Shown here: in pieces, positions 15,772 to 27,599 of the stretch
How the letters are laid out: each line of letters opens with the position of its first letter
Position numbering within the stretch: position 1 is the first letter of the stretch
Origin: Kibdelosporangium sp. MJ126-NF4
GTDB taxonomy: Bacteria > Actinomycetota > Actinomycetes > Mycobacteriales > Pseudonocardiaceae
DNA length: 52,818 nucleotides
Direction of reading: 5' to 3'
NCBI RefSeq assembly: GCF_000826545.1
Contig: NZ_CDME01000018.1
Location: forward strand, 1-52,818
The notes under the pieces: model-generated
Databases searched by the model: none
What the model was told of the DNA's origin: nothing
Seen by the model: the letters and a program-made list of their open reading frames with translations, nothing else
Position numbers and translations under genes: made by a program

Positions 15772-16272
15772 ATGAGGGACGAATGTCCGCACGCGAAGAT
15801 TCGGGTCCGCGCACGCGCTCTTGTGGTAATGGCCCGCGACGGTGACACCACCGGACTGGTCGACGCGCTCGACCGGCTGCTGACCGAGCAGGCATGCGGC
15901 GGGCCGGGGCCACACCAGATCGTCGGCGAACTCATCTCCGCCGCGGTTCAGATGGTCGAGCTGCGAGCGGGGGAGGTGCCCGCGCACACCCTCTTCGCCG
16001 TCGACATCAGGGACGACACCGACCACGCGGTGGCGATCGACCACCTCGATCCGCCACTGCGCGCGACCATCCGCGCGCTGCTGGCCGAGCTCAACGGCCA
16101 TCCGGATGACGCCAGGTTCCAGTTGGAGCTCGCGTTGCGTGACATCGATCTGGAATCGACGCTCGAAGTGGTCGTGCACGCTCTACTGTGGACGATAGGC
16201 ATGCTGGAGTGGTGCGAGGAGCAAGGCGTGGACGCCCCGGACTGGCTGAGAGGGGCGGGCCTGGCGGCCTAG
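15772..16272 (+). CDS. Hypothetical protein, probable SigF regulon member, 166 aa
   Basis: Acidic protein of 166 residues, apparently all-helical, with no signal peptide or membrane segment. Not assigned to a family. It has a Cys in the first few residues (DECPHAKIR) and a C-terminal LLWTIGMLEWCEEQGVDAPDW. Strong RBS GGGGAGG upstream of the ATG. Divergent from rsbW-sigF and carrying its own SigF-like promoter, so likely a stress or stationary-phase protein (inference). Confidence 0.75.
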   Translation: MRDECPHAKIRVRARALVVMARDGDTTGLVDALDRLLTEQACGGPGPHQIVGELISAAVQMVELRAGEVPAHTLFAVDIRDDTDHAVAIDHLDPPLRATIRALLAELNGHPDDARFQLELALRDIDLESTLEVVVHALLWTIGMLEWCEEQGVDAPDWLRGAGLAA

Positions 16273-16289
16273 CGGCTACCGTATGACCT

Positions 16290-17723
16290 GTGCCAGGGGA
16301 TTTGACGGAGTATCGGAAAAAGCGCGATGCCGCGCGCACTCCGGAGCCTGTTCCGCGCGACGCCGCGCTGCCGCACGGCGACGACGACACGTTCGTCATC
16401 CAGGAGCACCACGCCCGGCAGTTGCACTGGGACGTCCGCCTGGAACGCGGTGGCGTGCTGGTGTCGTGGGCGGTGCCCAAGGGTCTGCCGACCGATCCGA
16501 AGACCGTGCGTCTCGCGGTGCACACCGAGGATCACCCGATGGAGTACGCGACCTTCGAGGGCGTGATCCCGAAGGGTGAGTACGGCGCGGGGAAGATGAC
16601 CATCTGGGACCGGGGCACCTACGAGACGCTCAAGTGGGAGGACTACGAGGTCGACGTGGTCCTGCACGGCGGACGCGTCGACGGCCACTTCACGTTCCTG
16701 AAACGCAGCGAGGGCTGGATCGTGCGCAGGCGCGGCGCGCCGCAGGACCCGGACTGGCAGCCGCTGCCGGACGAGATGAAGCCGATGCTGGCCACGATCG
16801 GGACGATGCCGCCGCCCGGCCAGGACGACAAATGGGCCTACGAGTTCAAATGGGACGGCGTCCGCGCGCTCGTCCGCGTCGAGGGCGGCCGCCTGCAGAT
16901 CTACAGCCGTGTGGGCAACGACGTCACGGCCAGCTACCCGGAGCTCGCCGAACTGGGCAAACAGCTGGGCAGCGCGCAGGCCTGGTTGGACGGTGAGATC
17001 GTCGCGTTCGCCGGCGGCAAGCCGAGCTTCGCCGAGCTGCAGAAGCGCATGCACGTGGGCAACGCGGCACAGGCCCGCAAGCTCGTCGGCCAGACCCCGG
17101 TCAGCCTGCTGGTGTTCGACCTGCTGCACTTCGAAGGCCGGTCGCTGCTGCGGCTGCCGTTCGCCGACCGCCGCGCGTTGCTGGAGAAGCTCGGCCTGCG
17201 CGGCAGCCACTGGTACACCTCACCTTCCTATCCCGCCGCCGGTGCCGCCGTGCTCGCGGCCAGCCGGGAGCAGGGGCTGGAAGGCGTGATCGCCAAGCGC
17301 CTGGACTCGCGCTACACCCCCGGCCGGTCCCCGGCGTGGATCAAGGTGACCGACGTGCAGCCGCAGGAAGTGGTGATCGGTGGCTGGCGGCCCGGCGAAG
17401 GACGCCGTGAAGGCGTGCTTGGCGCGTTGTTGCTCGGGGTACCCGATGAGGGTGGCCTCAGGTTCGTCGGTTCGGTCGGAACCGGGTTCTCCGACGCGGA
17501 ACTGGAGTCGCTCACCGAACGGCTGCGCCCGTTGGGGCGCAAGACGTCGCCGTTCAACGGCAAACTCCCGCCGGAGCGGGCGCGCGGTGCGAACTGGGTG
17601 GAGCCGGAACTGGTCGGGGAAGTGGTGTTCCGGATCTGGACGGTCGACGGCCGGATGCGCGCACCGGTCTGGCGTGGCCTGCGGCCGGACAAGGCACCGG
17701 ACGAGGTGGAGCGCAATGGCTGA
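16290..17723 (+). CDS. ligD: LigD-type PE domain and ATP-dependent DNA ligase
   Basis: Protein of 477 residues with two LigD modules. The N-terminal phosphoesterase domain (about 1-155) has FVIQEHHARQLHWDVRLE and PKGEYGAG. The ligase domain (about 165-470) carries the adenylated lysine in YEFKWDGVRA, then WLDGEIVAF, EGVIAKRLDSRY and the OB-fold. It would trim and seal ends in non-homologous end joining. Mycobacterial LigD also carries the polymerase, which here is a separate downstream gene overlapping by 8 nt. GTG start. No ku gene is in the window. Confidence 0.92.
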   Translation: MPGDLTEYRKKRDAARTPEPVPRDAALPHGDDDTFVIQEHHARQLHWDVRLERGGVLVSWAVPKGLPTDPKTVRLAVHTEDHPMEYATFEGVIPKGEYGAGKMTIWDRGTYETLKWEDYEVDVVLHGGRVDGHFTFLKRSEGWIVRRRGAPQDPDWQPLPDEMKPMLATIGTMPPPGQDDKWAYEFKWDGVRALVRVEGGRLQIYSRVGNDVTASYPELAELGKQLGSAQAWLDGEIVAFAGGKPSFAELQKRMHVGNAAQARKLVGQTPVSLLVFDLLHFEGRSLLRLPFADRRALLEKLGLRGSHWYTSPSYPAAGAAVLAASREQGLEGVIAKRLDSRYTPGRSPAWIKVTDVQPQEVVIGGWRPGEGRREGVLGALLLGVPDEGGLRFVGSVGTGFSDAELESLTERLRPLGRKTSPFNGKLPPERARGANWVEPELVGEVVFRIWTVDGRMRAPVWRGLRPDKAPDEVERNG

Positions 17724-18594
17724 CCAGCTGGTCAAGGTCGAGGACCGGACGCTGAAGCTGACCAACATGACCAAGGTGCTCTACCCGGAGAGCGGCTTCA
17801 CCAAGGCCCAGGTGATCGACTACTACGCACGGGTCGCGCCCGTCCTGCTGCCGCATCTGCGGGATCGCCCGGTGACGCTGCGGCGGTACCCCAACGGCGT
17901 CGACGGCCAGTCGTTCTTCGAGAAGAACGTGGCGCGGCACGCCCCGGAGTGGGTGCGCACCGAACGGCTGCCGACGCCCGGCAGCAGCATGGGCAACGAG
18001 TTCCTCGACTTCGTGCTGATCCAGGACCTGCCGACGCTCGTGTGGGTGGCCAACCTGGCGGCGCTGGAGCTGCACGTTCCTCAGTGGAGGGTCGGTGGCG
18101 ACCCGGACCTGCTGGTGTTCGATCTCGACCCGGGGCCGCCCGCGACGGTCGTCGAGTGCTGCCAGGTCGCGCTGTGGCTGCGTGAGGAGCTGGCCGAGAG
18201 CGGCTACGAGGCATGGCCGAAGACCAGTGGATCAAAGGGAATGCAGCTCTACGTCCCGGTCGAACCCGGCGAGATCGACACGTGGTCGTACTCGCGCAAG
18301 CTCGCCGAGCGGCTGGCACGGGAGTACCCGAGGCAAGTTGTCGCCACGATGGCCAAGGCACAGCGTGGCGGCCGGGTCTTCATCGACTGGAGCCAGAACC
18401 GTCCGGCCAAGACCACCATCGCCCCCTACTCGCTGCGCGCCCGGCCGTTGCCGACCGTCTCGACGCCGGTGACCTGGCAGGAAGTGGAGGAGTGTGATCA
18501 TGTGGACGATCTGACGTTCACCGCGGACGAGGTGCGCGCCAGGATCGCCGAAGTGGGTGATCTGCTCGGCTACGCGTCGACGTCTCCGCAATGA
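17716..18594 (+). CDS. LigD-type polymerase/primase domain protein
   Basis: Protein of 292 residues, the stand-alone LigD polymerase (archaeo-eukaryotic primase fold). LTNMTKVLYPESGFTK is the family N-terminus, FDLDPG carries the metal-binding Asp pair, and TSGSKGMQLYVP and KTTIAPYSLRARP are conserved downstream motifs. It would fill gaps, preferring ribonucleotides, during end joining. The ATG at 17716 lies inside the ligase gene, so translation is coupled. The ligase order PE-Lig followed by a separate Pol is seen in several actinomycetes. Confidence 0.92.
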   Translation: MADQLVKVEDRTLKLTNMTKVLYPESGFTKAQVIDYYARVAPVLLPHLRDRPVTLRRYPNGVDGQSFFEKNVARHAPEWVRTERLPTPGSSMGNEFLDFVLIQDLPTLVWVANLAALELHVPQWRVGGDPDLLVFDLDPGPPATVVECCQVALWLREELAESGYEAWPKTSGSKGMQLYVPVEPGEIDTWSYSRKLAERLAREYPRQVVATMAKAQRGGRVFIDWSQNRPAKTTIAPYSLRARPLPTVSTPVTWQEVEECDHVDDLTFTADEVRARIAEVGDLLGYASTSPQ

Positions 18595-18738
18595 CCGGAC
18601 CACTACGCCGACACGAGTAGGAAACCGGCGGTTAACCCTCGCCCACACGTTTCAGCGAAGGACGCGGTTGGTGGGTAGCGGCCAGGGAAAACAAGGGTAA
18701 TCTCCCACACGGGGATCGGTCGGAAGGAGTGGTTCACG

Positions 18739-19143
18739 GTGTCCCGTCAACGTTCCACCGTCGTATCAGTGGGTACGACAAGACCGAGAACCCCGCCGGA
18801 GCAACGGCGTGTGCACGCCGAACTGCCCCGGCAGACACTCATGCTGACTCCTGGACTGCAATTGCGCCGCGCTGTCGACACCGCGCTGCTGGATTTGCAG
18901 AAGGTGTCGCAGGCGGAACGAACCGAGATGCTCGGCGCGATGCGCAGGGTCAACGACAATCTGCACGGCGCGCTGGCGCACACCGCAGCGATCGGGGAGA
19001 CCTGCATGGTCGCGGCCGCGGTCCAGGCCGTGCACGCCGCCGAGGACCACCTCGACGCCTCCGAACTGAGCCAGGCCAGGGTCGCACTGACCACCGCACG
19101 CGAACGGCTCACCCCGCCGTCGGTCAAGAAGGAACAGCCCTGA
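18739..19143 (+). CDS. Hypothetical protein upstream of malQ, 134 aa
   Basis: Not recognised. The N-terminal 35 residues are basic and Pro-rich (TTRPRTPPEQRRVHAELP). The rest is alpha-helical, with LQLRRAVDTALLDLQKVSQ and a long Ala-rich coiled segment (MVAAAVQAVHAAEDHLDAS). No signal peptide. GTG start with GGAAGGAG about 13 nt upstream. Its stop overlaps the CTG start proposed for malQ, so it is the first gene of the glucan operon and may have a helper role there. Confidence 0.7.
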   Translation: MSRQRSTVVSVGTTRPRTPPEQRRVHAELPRQTLMLTPGLQLRRAVDTALLDLQKVSQAERTEMLGAMRRVNDNLHGALAHTAAIGETCMVAAAVQAVHAAEDHLDASELSQARVALTTARERLTPPSVKKEQP

Positions 19144-21050
19144 GCGACTCCGTCGACGAGAATCTGGCGGCGCTGGCGCGCGCTCATGGTGTCGCCACCT
19201 GGTACGAGGACGCGGACCAGCGCCGGGTCGAAGTGGACCGGGCCGTCGTGCTCGCGATCCTCGAACAGCTCGAAGTGGACCATGACGCGCCCGCGCGGCG
19301 ACCGGGCCTGCCGGACACGATCGTTGTCCGGCAAGGAACTCGCTACCCGACCGGGCGCGGCCTGCTGCGCACCGACGACGGCAGGCGCATCGACATCACC
19401 GACCGGCTGCCCGCCGACCTCGCGCTGGGCTGGCACGTGCTGGAGACCGGCGGCAGGGAGATCCCGCTCGCGGTGACGCCCGCGCGCCTGCCGGACGTGC
19501 CCCGCGCGTGGGGCTGGATGCTGCAGCTGTACGCGCTGCATTCCCAGGATTCCTGGGGGATGGGCGATTTCGGCGACCTGGCGGCGTTCGCCCGTGCGGC
19601 ACAGGGACAAGGCGCGGGTGTGCTGCTGGTGAACCCGGTGCAGGCGATCGTGCCGACAGTGCCGATCAACCGATCACCCTACTCGCCGTCCAGTCGCCGG
19701 TTCGCCAATCCCTTGTACATCAAGGTGACCGACACAGCGGAGTTCCACAGGGCCGAGGCGGCCACGCGGTCGGAGGTACTGCGGCTGGCGCCGGGCCCGA
19801 TCGGTGACCTGATCGACTACGACGCCGTGTGGACGGCCAAGGTGGCCGCGCTGGAATTGCTGTGGCCGGGTGGGATCCGCGACCTCGAACCGGGATTGCG
19901 GGACTTCGCGACGTTCTGTGCGCTGGCCGAACGGCACGGCGGCGACTGGCGCGAGTGGCCCGTCGGGCTGCGGCACCCGGACAGCCCGGATGTCGTTGCC
20001 GCGCGCCGGGAACTGGCCCCGCGGGTGATGTTCCACGCGTGGCTGCAGGACGTGTGCGAACAGCAACTGGGCACGGCACGAGCGGCCGCGAGCGGGATGG
20101 CCGTGGGTATCGTGCACGATCTTCCGGTCGGTGTGGACCCTGGCGGAGCAGACGCGTGGGCGCTGCAGGACGTGCTCGCCCCGCGTGTCACCGTCGGCGC
20201 GCCACCGGACGCGTTCAGCCAGCAGGGCCAGGACTGGCGGCTGCCGCCGTGGCGGCCGGACCGGCTCGCGGCGGCGGGCTACCAACCGTTCATCGAAGTT
20301 CTGCGCAGTGTGCTCAAGCACGGCGACGGCATCCGCGTGGACCACGTCGCCGGGCTGTGGCGGCTGTGGTGGATCCCGCCGGGCGAGCCGCCGAACCGCG
20401 GCACCTACGTCCACTACGACGCCGAGGCGATGCTGGGCATCCTCGCGCTGGAGGCCGGCCGTCACTCGGCCGTGGTGGTCGGCGAGGACCTCGGCACGGT
20501 CCAGCCGCACGTCACGACCACGTTGCACGAACGCGGCATGCTCTCGTCGGCCGTGCTGTACTTCCAGCGTGACTACGACAAGTCGGGTCACCCGTTTGTG
20601 CCACTCCGTTCGTGGGAACCCGCGTCCATGGCGAGCATCTCCACACACGACCTGCCGACCGCCGCCGGATTCCTCACCGCCGAGAACGTCCGGGTCCGCG
20701 AGGGACTCGGGCTGGTCGGCGACCCCGGACGGGAGTACGACCGCACGGCGGCCGAACGTCGTGACCTGATCGACTTCCTGGTGAAGGAAGGGGCGCTGGA
20801 CTCGCCGGACGCGAGCGAAGACGACATCCTGGTCGCCATGCATGCCGTGCTCACCCGCGCCCGCAGCGCGTTGATTCTCACATCGCCCCCCGACGCACTC
20901 GGTGACCGGCGGCAACCCAACCTCCCCGGCACCGTCGACGAGTACCCGAACTGGCGGATTCCGCTGTCTGTGCCGGTCAGCGAGCTGTTCGAGCAGCCCG
21001 GCGTCCGGCGGATCACGCACGCTCTGACCCAACAGGCGAACCCTGGGTGA
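19140..21050 (+). CDS. malQ: 4-alpha-glucanotransferase (amylomaltase), MalQ
   Basis: GH77 enzyme of 636 residues that transfers maltosyl units between alpha-1,4-glucans. The catalytic nucleophile is the Asp of GIRVDHVAGLWRLWW, the acid/base Glu is in VVGEDLGTVQP, and the third carboxylate region is STHDLPT. NRSPYSPSSRRFANPLY is the family signature. Homology begins at SDSVDENLAALARAHG, and no ATG, GTG or TTG lies nearby in frame. A CTG at 19140 overlaps the upstream stop (CTGA) with an AAGAAGGA ribosome site in front, so CTG is proposed as the start. It supplies longer glucans for GlgX, TreY and TreZ. Confidence 0.9.
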   Translation: MSDSVDENLAALARAHGVATWYEDADQRRVEVDRAVVLAILEQLEVDHDAPARRPGLPDTIVVRQGTRYPTGRGLLRTDDGRRIDITDRLPADLALGWHVLETGGREIPLAVTPARLPDVPRAWGWMLQLYALHSQDSWGMGDFGDLAAFARAAQGQGAGVLLVNPVQAIVPTVPINRSPYSPSSRRFANPLYIKVTDTAEFHRAEAATRSEVLRLAPGPIGDLIDYDAVWTAKVAALELLWPGGIRDLEPGLRDFATFCALAERHGGDWREWPVGLRHPDSPDVVAARRELAPRVMFHAWLQDVCEQQLGTARAAASGMAVGIVHDLPVGVDPGGADAWALQDVLAPRVTVGAPPDAFSQQGQDWRLPPWRPDRLAAAGYQPFIEVLRSVLKHGDGIRVDHVAGLWRLWWIPPGEPPNRGTYVHYDAEAMLGILALEAGRHSAVVVGEDLGTVQPHVTTTLHERGMLSSAVLYFQRDYDKSGHPFVPLRSWEPASMASISTHDLPTAAGFLTAENVRVREGLGLVGDPGREYDRTAAERRDLIDFLVKEGALDSPDASEDDILVAMHAVLTRARSALILTSPPDALGDRRQPNLPGTVDEYPNWRIPLSVPVSELFEQPGVRRITHALTQQANPG

Positions 21051-21123
21051 CGACCCGAGTGCCCCTGACGGGTAGCGCGATGACTTCTTCTAGGGTCATC
21101 GCAAAGCAACACGAGGAGCGAGT

Positions 21124-23238
<2,115 letters not shown>

Positions 23239-25416
23239 ATGATCCCCAGCTCCACCTACCGCCTGCAACTCGGGCCGGACATGACGTTCGAGCATGTCGC
23301 CGAGATCGCGGACTACCTTGCCGCACTGGGTGTCGGCGCGGTCTATGTCTCACCGGCGCTGGCCGCGACGCCGGGCTCGACCCACGGCTACGACGTGGTC
23401 GACCCGTCCGTCGCCAGCCCGGCGCTCGGCGGTGAGGACGGGCGGATGCGCCTGGCCGGTGAGTTGCAGGAGTTGGAGCTGGGCCTGGTCATCGACATCG
23501 TGCCCAACCACATGGGCATCGCGGACCCGCATGCCAACCAGTGGTGGTGGGACGTGCTGGCCAACGGGCAAGCGTCACGGTACGCGAAGTACTTCGACAT
23601 CGACTGGAGCACCGGCCCGATCCTGGTGCCGGTGCTCGGCTCCGACTCGCTCGACGAGCTGTCGGTCGAGGACGGCGAGCTGCGCTACCACGAGCACCGT
23701 TTCCCGATCGCGGCGGGAACCGAGGGCGGCACACCGCAGCAGGTGCACGGACGCCAGCACTACCGGCTGGTGAACTGGCGGCGCGGCAACACCGAGCTGA
23801 ACTACCGGCGGTTCTTCGACATCACCACGCTCGCCGCGGTGCGGGTGGAGGACCCGGAGGTCTTCGAGGCGACGCATTCGGCCGTGCTGCGGTGGATCGC
23901 CACCCTGGAGGTCACCGGCCTGCGGATCGACCACCCGGACGGCCTGGCCAACCCGGGGGAGTACCTGCGGCGGTTGCGCGAGGCCGCGCCGTCCGCGTGG
24001 ATCGTGGCCGAGAAGATCCTCGGGCCCGACGAGACGATGCCCTCGACGTGGCCGGTGCACGGGTCGACGGGCTACGACGCGCTCCGGCTGGTGTGCGGGC
24101 TGTTCATCGACCCGGCAGGTGAACCCGGTTTCACCGAACTGGCGGGGGATCAGGACCTGCACGCGCTGGAGGCCGACCGCAAACGCTGGGTCGCGGAGAA
24201 CCTGCTGCGGGCCGAGGTCCGGCGGATCTCCCGGCTCGGTGTTCCCGAGCAGGACGTCATCGACTTCCTGCCGCGCTTCGGCGTCTACCGGTCCTATGTG
24301 GCCGACGGGTTGACCGAGAACCTGCCGTCCGGCCCGGTCGCCGACCGGATGCTGGCCGACTCGTCCGGCGAACTGGCCGCACGGGTCGAGCAGACCGCCG
24401 CGATGGTGATGGCCAAGGGCGTCGAGGACACGACGTTCTACCGGTACAACCGGTTCGTCGCGTTGAACGAGGTCGGCAGCGACCCAGGCAGGTTCGGTGT
24501 GCCCGTCGCGGAGTTCCACGCCAAGGCCGCGGTCGCAGCCGAAACGAGCATGACCGCACTGTCCACACACGACACCAAGCGGTCCGAGGACGTCCGCGCC
24601 CGACTGGCTGTGCTGTCGGAACTGCCCGGCGAGTTCGCCGAGCAGGTCCGGCGCTGGACAGCCAAGGCCGGACTGTCCGAGCCGACGTTGAACCTGCTGG
24701 CGTGGCAGACGATCGTCGGGGCGTGGCCGATCAGCGCGGGCAGGCTCGGCGGATACCTGGAGAAGGCGTCGCGGGAAGCCAAGATCGCGACCAGCTGGAC
24801 CGACCGAAACGAGGAGTTCGACGCGGAGGTGGCCGCCTGGCCCGGCCGCGTGCTCGCCGAACTGGGCTCGGAGATCGAGGAGTTCGTGGCTCGGGTGCGC
24901 GGCCCGGGCTGGTCGAACTCGTTGGGGCAGAAGCTGTTCCAGTTGGCCATGCCCGGTGTGCCGGACGTGTACCAGGGCACGGAGCTGTGGGACTACTCGC
25001 TGGTGGACCCGGACAACCGGCGCCCGGTGGACTTCGAGCTGCGCCGCGAGATCCTCGCCGAGATCGAGGACGCGCCGCCGCCGATCGACGAGTCCGGCGC
25101 CGCCAAGCTGCACGTGGTGTCGCGGACGTTGCGGTTGCGCTGGGAACGACCGGACCTGTTCACCGGCTACGCGCCGGTCGAGGCGTCCGGCCCGGCGGCG
25201 GAGCACCTGGTCGCCTTCTCCCGCAACGGGTTGATCGCCGCCGCGACCCGACTGCCGATCGGACTGGAACGGTCAGGTGGCTGGCGTGACACAGTACTGA
25301 CGCTGCAAGGGGAGTGGACCGACGTGCTGACCGACCGCGCGCACTCGGGCGACGTCGAGGTCGCCGACCTGTTCTCGGCCTACCCGGTGGCGCTGCTGGT
25401 TCGGAGCGGCCAGTGA
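23239..25416 (+). CDS. treY: Malto-oligosyltrehalose synthase TreY
   Basis: GH13 enzyme of 725 residues that turns the reducing-end alpha-1,4 bond of maltodextrin into the alpha,alpha-1,1 bond of trehalose. Motifs include SSTYRLQLGPDMTF at the start, DIVPNHMGI, the nucleophile region TGLRIDHPDGLANP, IVAEKIL with the acid/base Glu, and ALSTHDTKRSEDVRARL. It starts directly after the glgX stop and ends as GTGA with treZ, so the three genes form one coupled unit. Confidence 0.96.
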   Translation: MIPSSTYRLQLGPDMTFEHVAEIADYLAALGVGAVYVSPALAATPGSTHGYDVVDPSVASPALGGEDGRMRLAGELQELELGLVIDIVPNHMGIADPHANQWWWDVLANGQASRYAKYFDIDWSTGPILVPVLGSDSLDELSVEDGELRYHEHRFPIAAGTEGGTPQQVHGRQHYRLVNWRRGNTELNYRRFFDITTLAAVRVEDPEVFEATHSAVLRWIATLEVTGLRIDHPDGLANPGEYLRRLREAAPSAWIVAEKILGPDETMPSTWPVHGSTGYDALRLVCGLFIDPAGEPGFTELAGDQDLHALEADRKRWVAENLLRAEVRRISRLGVPEQDVIDFLPRFGVYRSYVADGLTENLPSGPVADRMLADSSGELAARVEQTAAMVMAKGVEDTTFYRYNRFVALNEVGSDPGRFGVPVAEFHAKAAVAAETSMTALSTHDTKRSEDVRARLAVLSELPGEFAEQVRRWTAKAGLSEPTLNLLAWQTIVGAWPISAGRLGGYLEKASREAKIATSWTDRNEEFDAEVAAWPGRVLAELGSEIEEFVARVRGPGWSNSLGQKLFQLAMPGVPDVYQGTELWDYSLVDPDNRRPVDFELRREILAEIEDAPPPIDESGAAKLHVVSRTLRLRWERPDLFTGYAPVEASGPAAEHLVAFSRNGLIAAATRLPIGLERSGGWRDTVLTLQGEWTDVLTDRAHSGDVEVADLFSAYPVALLVRSGQ

Positions 25417-27107
25417 CGTTCTCGGTGTGGGCGCCCGGAAAGTCCCGGGTGCGGGTGCGTGTCGACGGCGAGTTCCACGCCATGACCGAGGAATCCGGCG
25501 GCTGGTGGCGTGCCGAGGTGTCCGGTACGGACTACTCGTTCTTCGTGGACGCCGACGAGACGCCGTTGCCGGATCCGCGCTCGCTGCGCCAGCCGGACGG
25601 CGTTTTCGGGCCGTCCATGGTGTACGACCACAGCGCCTTCACATGGACCGACCAGGCGTGGACCGGCCGCGCCCTGCCCGGCGGCGTGCTCTACGAGCTG
25701 CACATCGGGACGTTCACGCCGGAAGGCACGTTCGACGCGGCGATCGGGAAGCTCGACCACCTGGTGGACCTGGGCATCGACTTCGTCGAGGTGATGCCGG
25801 TGAACTCCTTCGACGACACAACCGGCTGGGGATACGACGGCGTCCTGTGGGGCGCTGTGCACGAGCCCTACGGTGGCCCCGACGGGTTCAAGCGGTTCGT
25901 CGACGCGGCACACGCCCGGGGCCTCGGCGTGGTCCTGGATGTCGTCTACAACCACATGGGCCCGTCCGGCGCGTTCCTCGACCGGTTCGGCCCCTATTTC
26001 GCCGGTCGAAACCTGTGGGGCCCCGCGCTGAACGTCACCGGCCCCGGCTCCGACGAGGTCCGGCGGTACGTGCTGGACAACGCGCTGATGTGGTTGCGTG
26101 ACTTCCACATCGACGCCCTGCGCCTGGACGCCATCCACGCCATCCTGGACACACGTGCCACCCATCTGCTTGAAGAGATGGCGCAGGAGGTCGACGCGCT
26201 GTCGACGGCGCTCCGACGCCCACTGTCCCTGATCGCCGAATCAGACCTGAACGACCCACGGCACGTAACACCCCGCGCAGCCGGTGGCTATGGCCTTGCG
26301 GCGCAATGGTGTGACGACCTGCATCACGCGTTGCACGTGTTCCTGACCGGCGAAACCCACGGCTACTACAAGGACTTCGCCGCCCCGAACGCGCTGAAGA
26401 CCACGTTGGAGAACGCGTTCTTCCACGCAGGAACCTGGTCCTCGTTCCGCGACCGAACCCACGGCCGCCCAGTCGACAAGGCAGTCACGCCCGGCCACAG
26501 GTTCCTGTGCTTCCTGCAGAACCACGACCAGATCGGCAACCGAGCCCAAGGCGACCGCATGTCCGCAACGGTGTCACCGGGCGTGCTCATGTGCGGCGCT
26601 GCGATCATGTTCTGTTCCCCTTACTCTCCCATGGTTTTCATGGGAGAGGAGTGGGCAGCGTCGACCCCGTGGCAGTTCTTCGCGTCCTTCCCGGACCCCG
26701 AACTCGCTGACGCGGTCCGCACCGGCCGTCGCCGCGAGTTCGCCGAACACGGCTGGGGCGAGTCAGAGGTTCCCGACCCAATGGACCCAGCGACAGTCGC
26801 GAACTCCCGACTGAACTGGTCCGAAGTAGACGAATCGGCACACGCCTCGGTCCTCGGGATGTACAAGGCGCTGATCGCGTTGCGCCGCAAGCACCCTGAG
26901 CTGTCCGATCCTCGCCTTGACAGGTTCTCAGTCGAGCAGGACAACCGCGTGGTGGTGCTGCACCGCGGCCGGATCCGGCTGGTGTGCAATCTGGGTACGA
27001 CAGACGTGAGCCACCCGGCAGGTGAGGTGCTCCTCTCATCGCAGGGTGTTCGCGAAGAGGGCAACCTCGTCATCCCGCCGGAGAACTTCGCCATCGTCGT
27101 CCACTGA
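25413..27107 (+). CDS. treZ: Malto-oligosyltrehalose trehalohydrolase TreZ
   Basis: GH13 enzyme of 564 residues that cuts trehalose from the end made by TreY. A small N-terminal beta domain (VTFSVWAPGKSRVRV) precedes the barrel with DVVYNHMGPSG, nucleophile Asp in ALRLDAIHAI, acid/base Glu in LIAESDLND and LQNHDQIGNRAQGDRM. The GTG start overlaps the treY stop by 4 nt. Last gene of the glgX-treY-treZ operon; a 1.8-kb gene-poor stretch follows. Confidence 0.95.
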   Translation: MTFSVWAPGKSRVRVRVDGEFHAMTEESGGWWRAEVSGTDYSFFVDADETPLPDPRSLRQPDGVFGPSMVYDHSAFTWTDQAWTGRALPGGVLYELHIGTFTPEGTFDAAIGKLDHLVDLGIDFVEVMPVNSFDDTTGWGYDGVLWGAVHEPYGGPDGFKRFVDAAHARGLGVVLDVVYNHMGPSGAFLDRFGPYFAGRNLWGPALNVTGPGSDEVRRYVLDNALMWLRDFHIDALRLDAIHAILDTRATHLLEEMAQEVDALSTALRRPLSLIAESDLNDPRHVTPRAAGGYGLAAQWCDDLHHALHVFLTGETHGYYKDFAAPNALKTTLENAFFHAGTWSSFRDRTHGRPVDKAVTPGHRFLCFLQNHDQIGNRAQGDRMSATVSPGVLMCGAAIMFCSPYSPMVFMGEEWAASTPWQFFASFPDPELADAVRTGRRREFAEHGWGESEVPDPMDPATVANSRLNWSEVDESAHASVLGMYKALIALRRKHPELSDPRLDRFSVEQDNRVVVLHRGRIRLVCNLGTTDVSHPAGEVLLSSQGVREEGNLVIPPENFAIVVH

Positions 27108-27290
27108 GTCAGCAAGGCAGCGCTGATCCAGGCAACGCGAATCCATAGTTCCACCAAGACAACCGCTGTATGATCGCACAGCGTCAGGCCCATCCACTGT
27201 GCGAACGTACAGAGCGACACTTGTCGGTGTGTGTGCACCAGGACGGCGATCCCGGCGAAGTCAAGCCGTGAAGTCCAACCGCGCGCAGCC

Positions 27291-27568
27291 TGCGCGTCAG
27301 CGCAGGGGTGTGGTTCGTGGGGTGTCCCTCCCGTATGGCCTGGGCGTAGCCATACCATGGCGTGTCGGGAGGTCGGCCTACGTTTCTGGCGTGCCCGGCG
27401 TGAGGCGGTACCGATCTCCCGGCACGTCGTGGTTTCCTTTGGCAGGTCATACGGGAGGGGCGCCCCGCGCCCCCCACTTGACCCGGGAAGTCACGTGGGC
27501 TGAGCGAACCGGCGTGAGATACGAAGACGTCTTTGTGTCCCCTCTTGGAGGCCTGCCCGCCGGCGAGG
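27291..27568 (+). repeat. Left arm of a ~1-kb inverted repeat
   Basis: Aligns along its length with the reverse complement of 28012-28286, with scattered mismatches and small gaps. Long shared blocks include cctcccgtatggcctgggcg and gtgtcgggaggtcggcctac. The arms are separated by 443 bp. The arm contains its own 131-bp imperfect hairpin (27327-27457). Confidence 0.85.
27327..27457. repeat. 131-bp imperfect palindrome (hairpin element, copy A)
   Basis: The ends cctcccgtatg and catacgggagg are inverted repeats. Inside them, accatggcgtgtcgggaggt pairs with the complement of a stretch near 27410-27432. The unit could fold into one long cruciform or RNA hairpin, like a MITE or a REP/BIME element. 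No coding capacity. Confidence 0.75.
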
Positions 27569-27599
27569 CATCTTTTTCTTTTCTCTTTCCCGCAAACAC

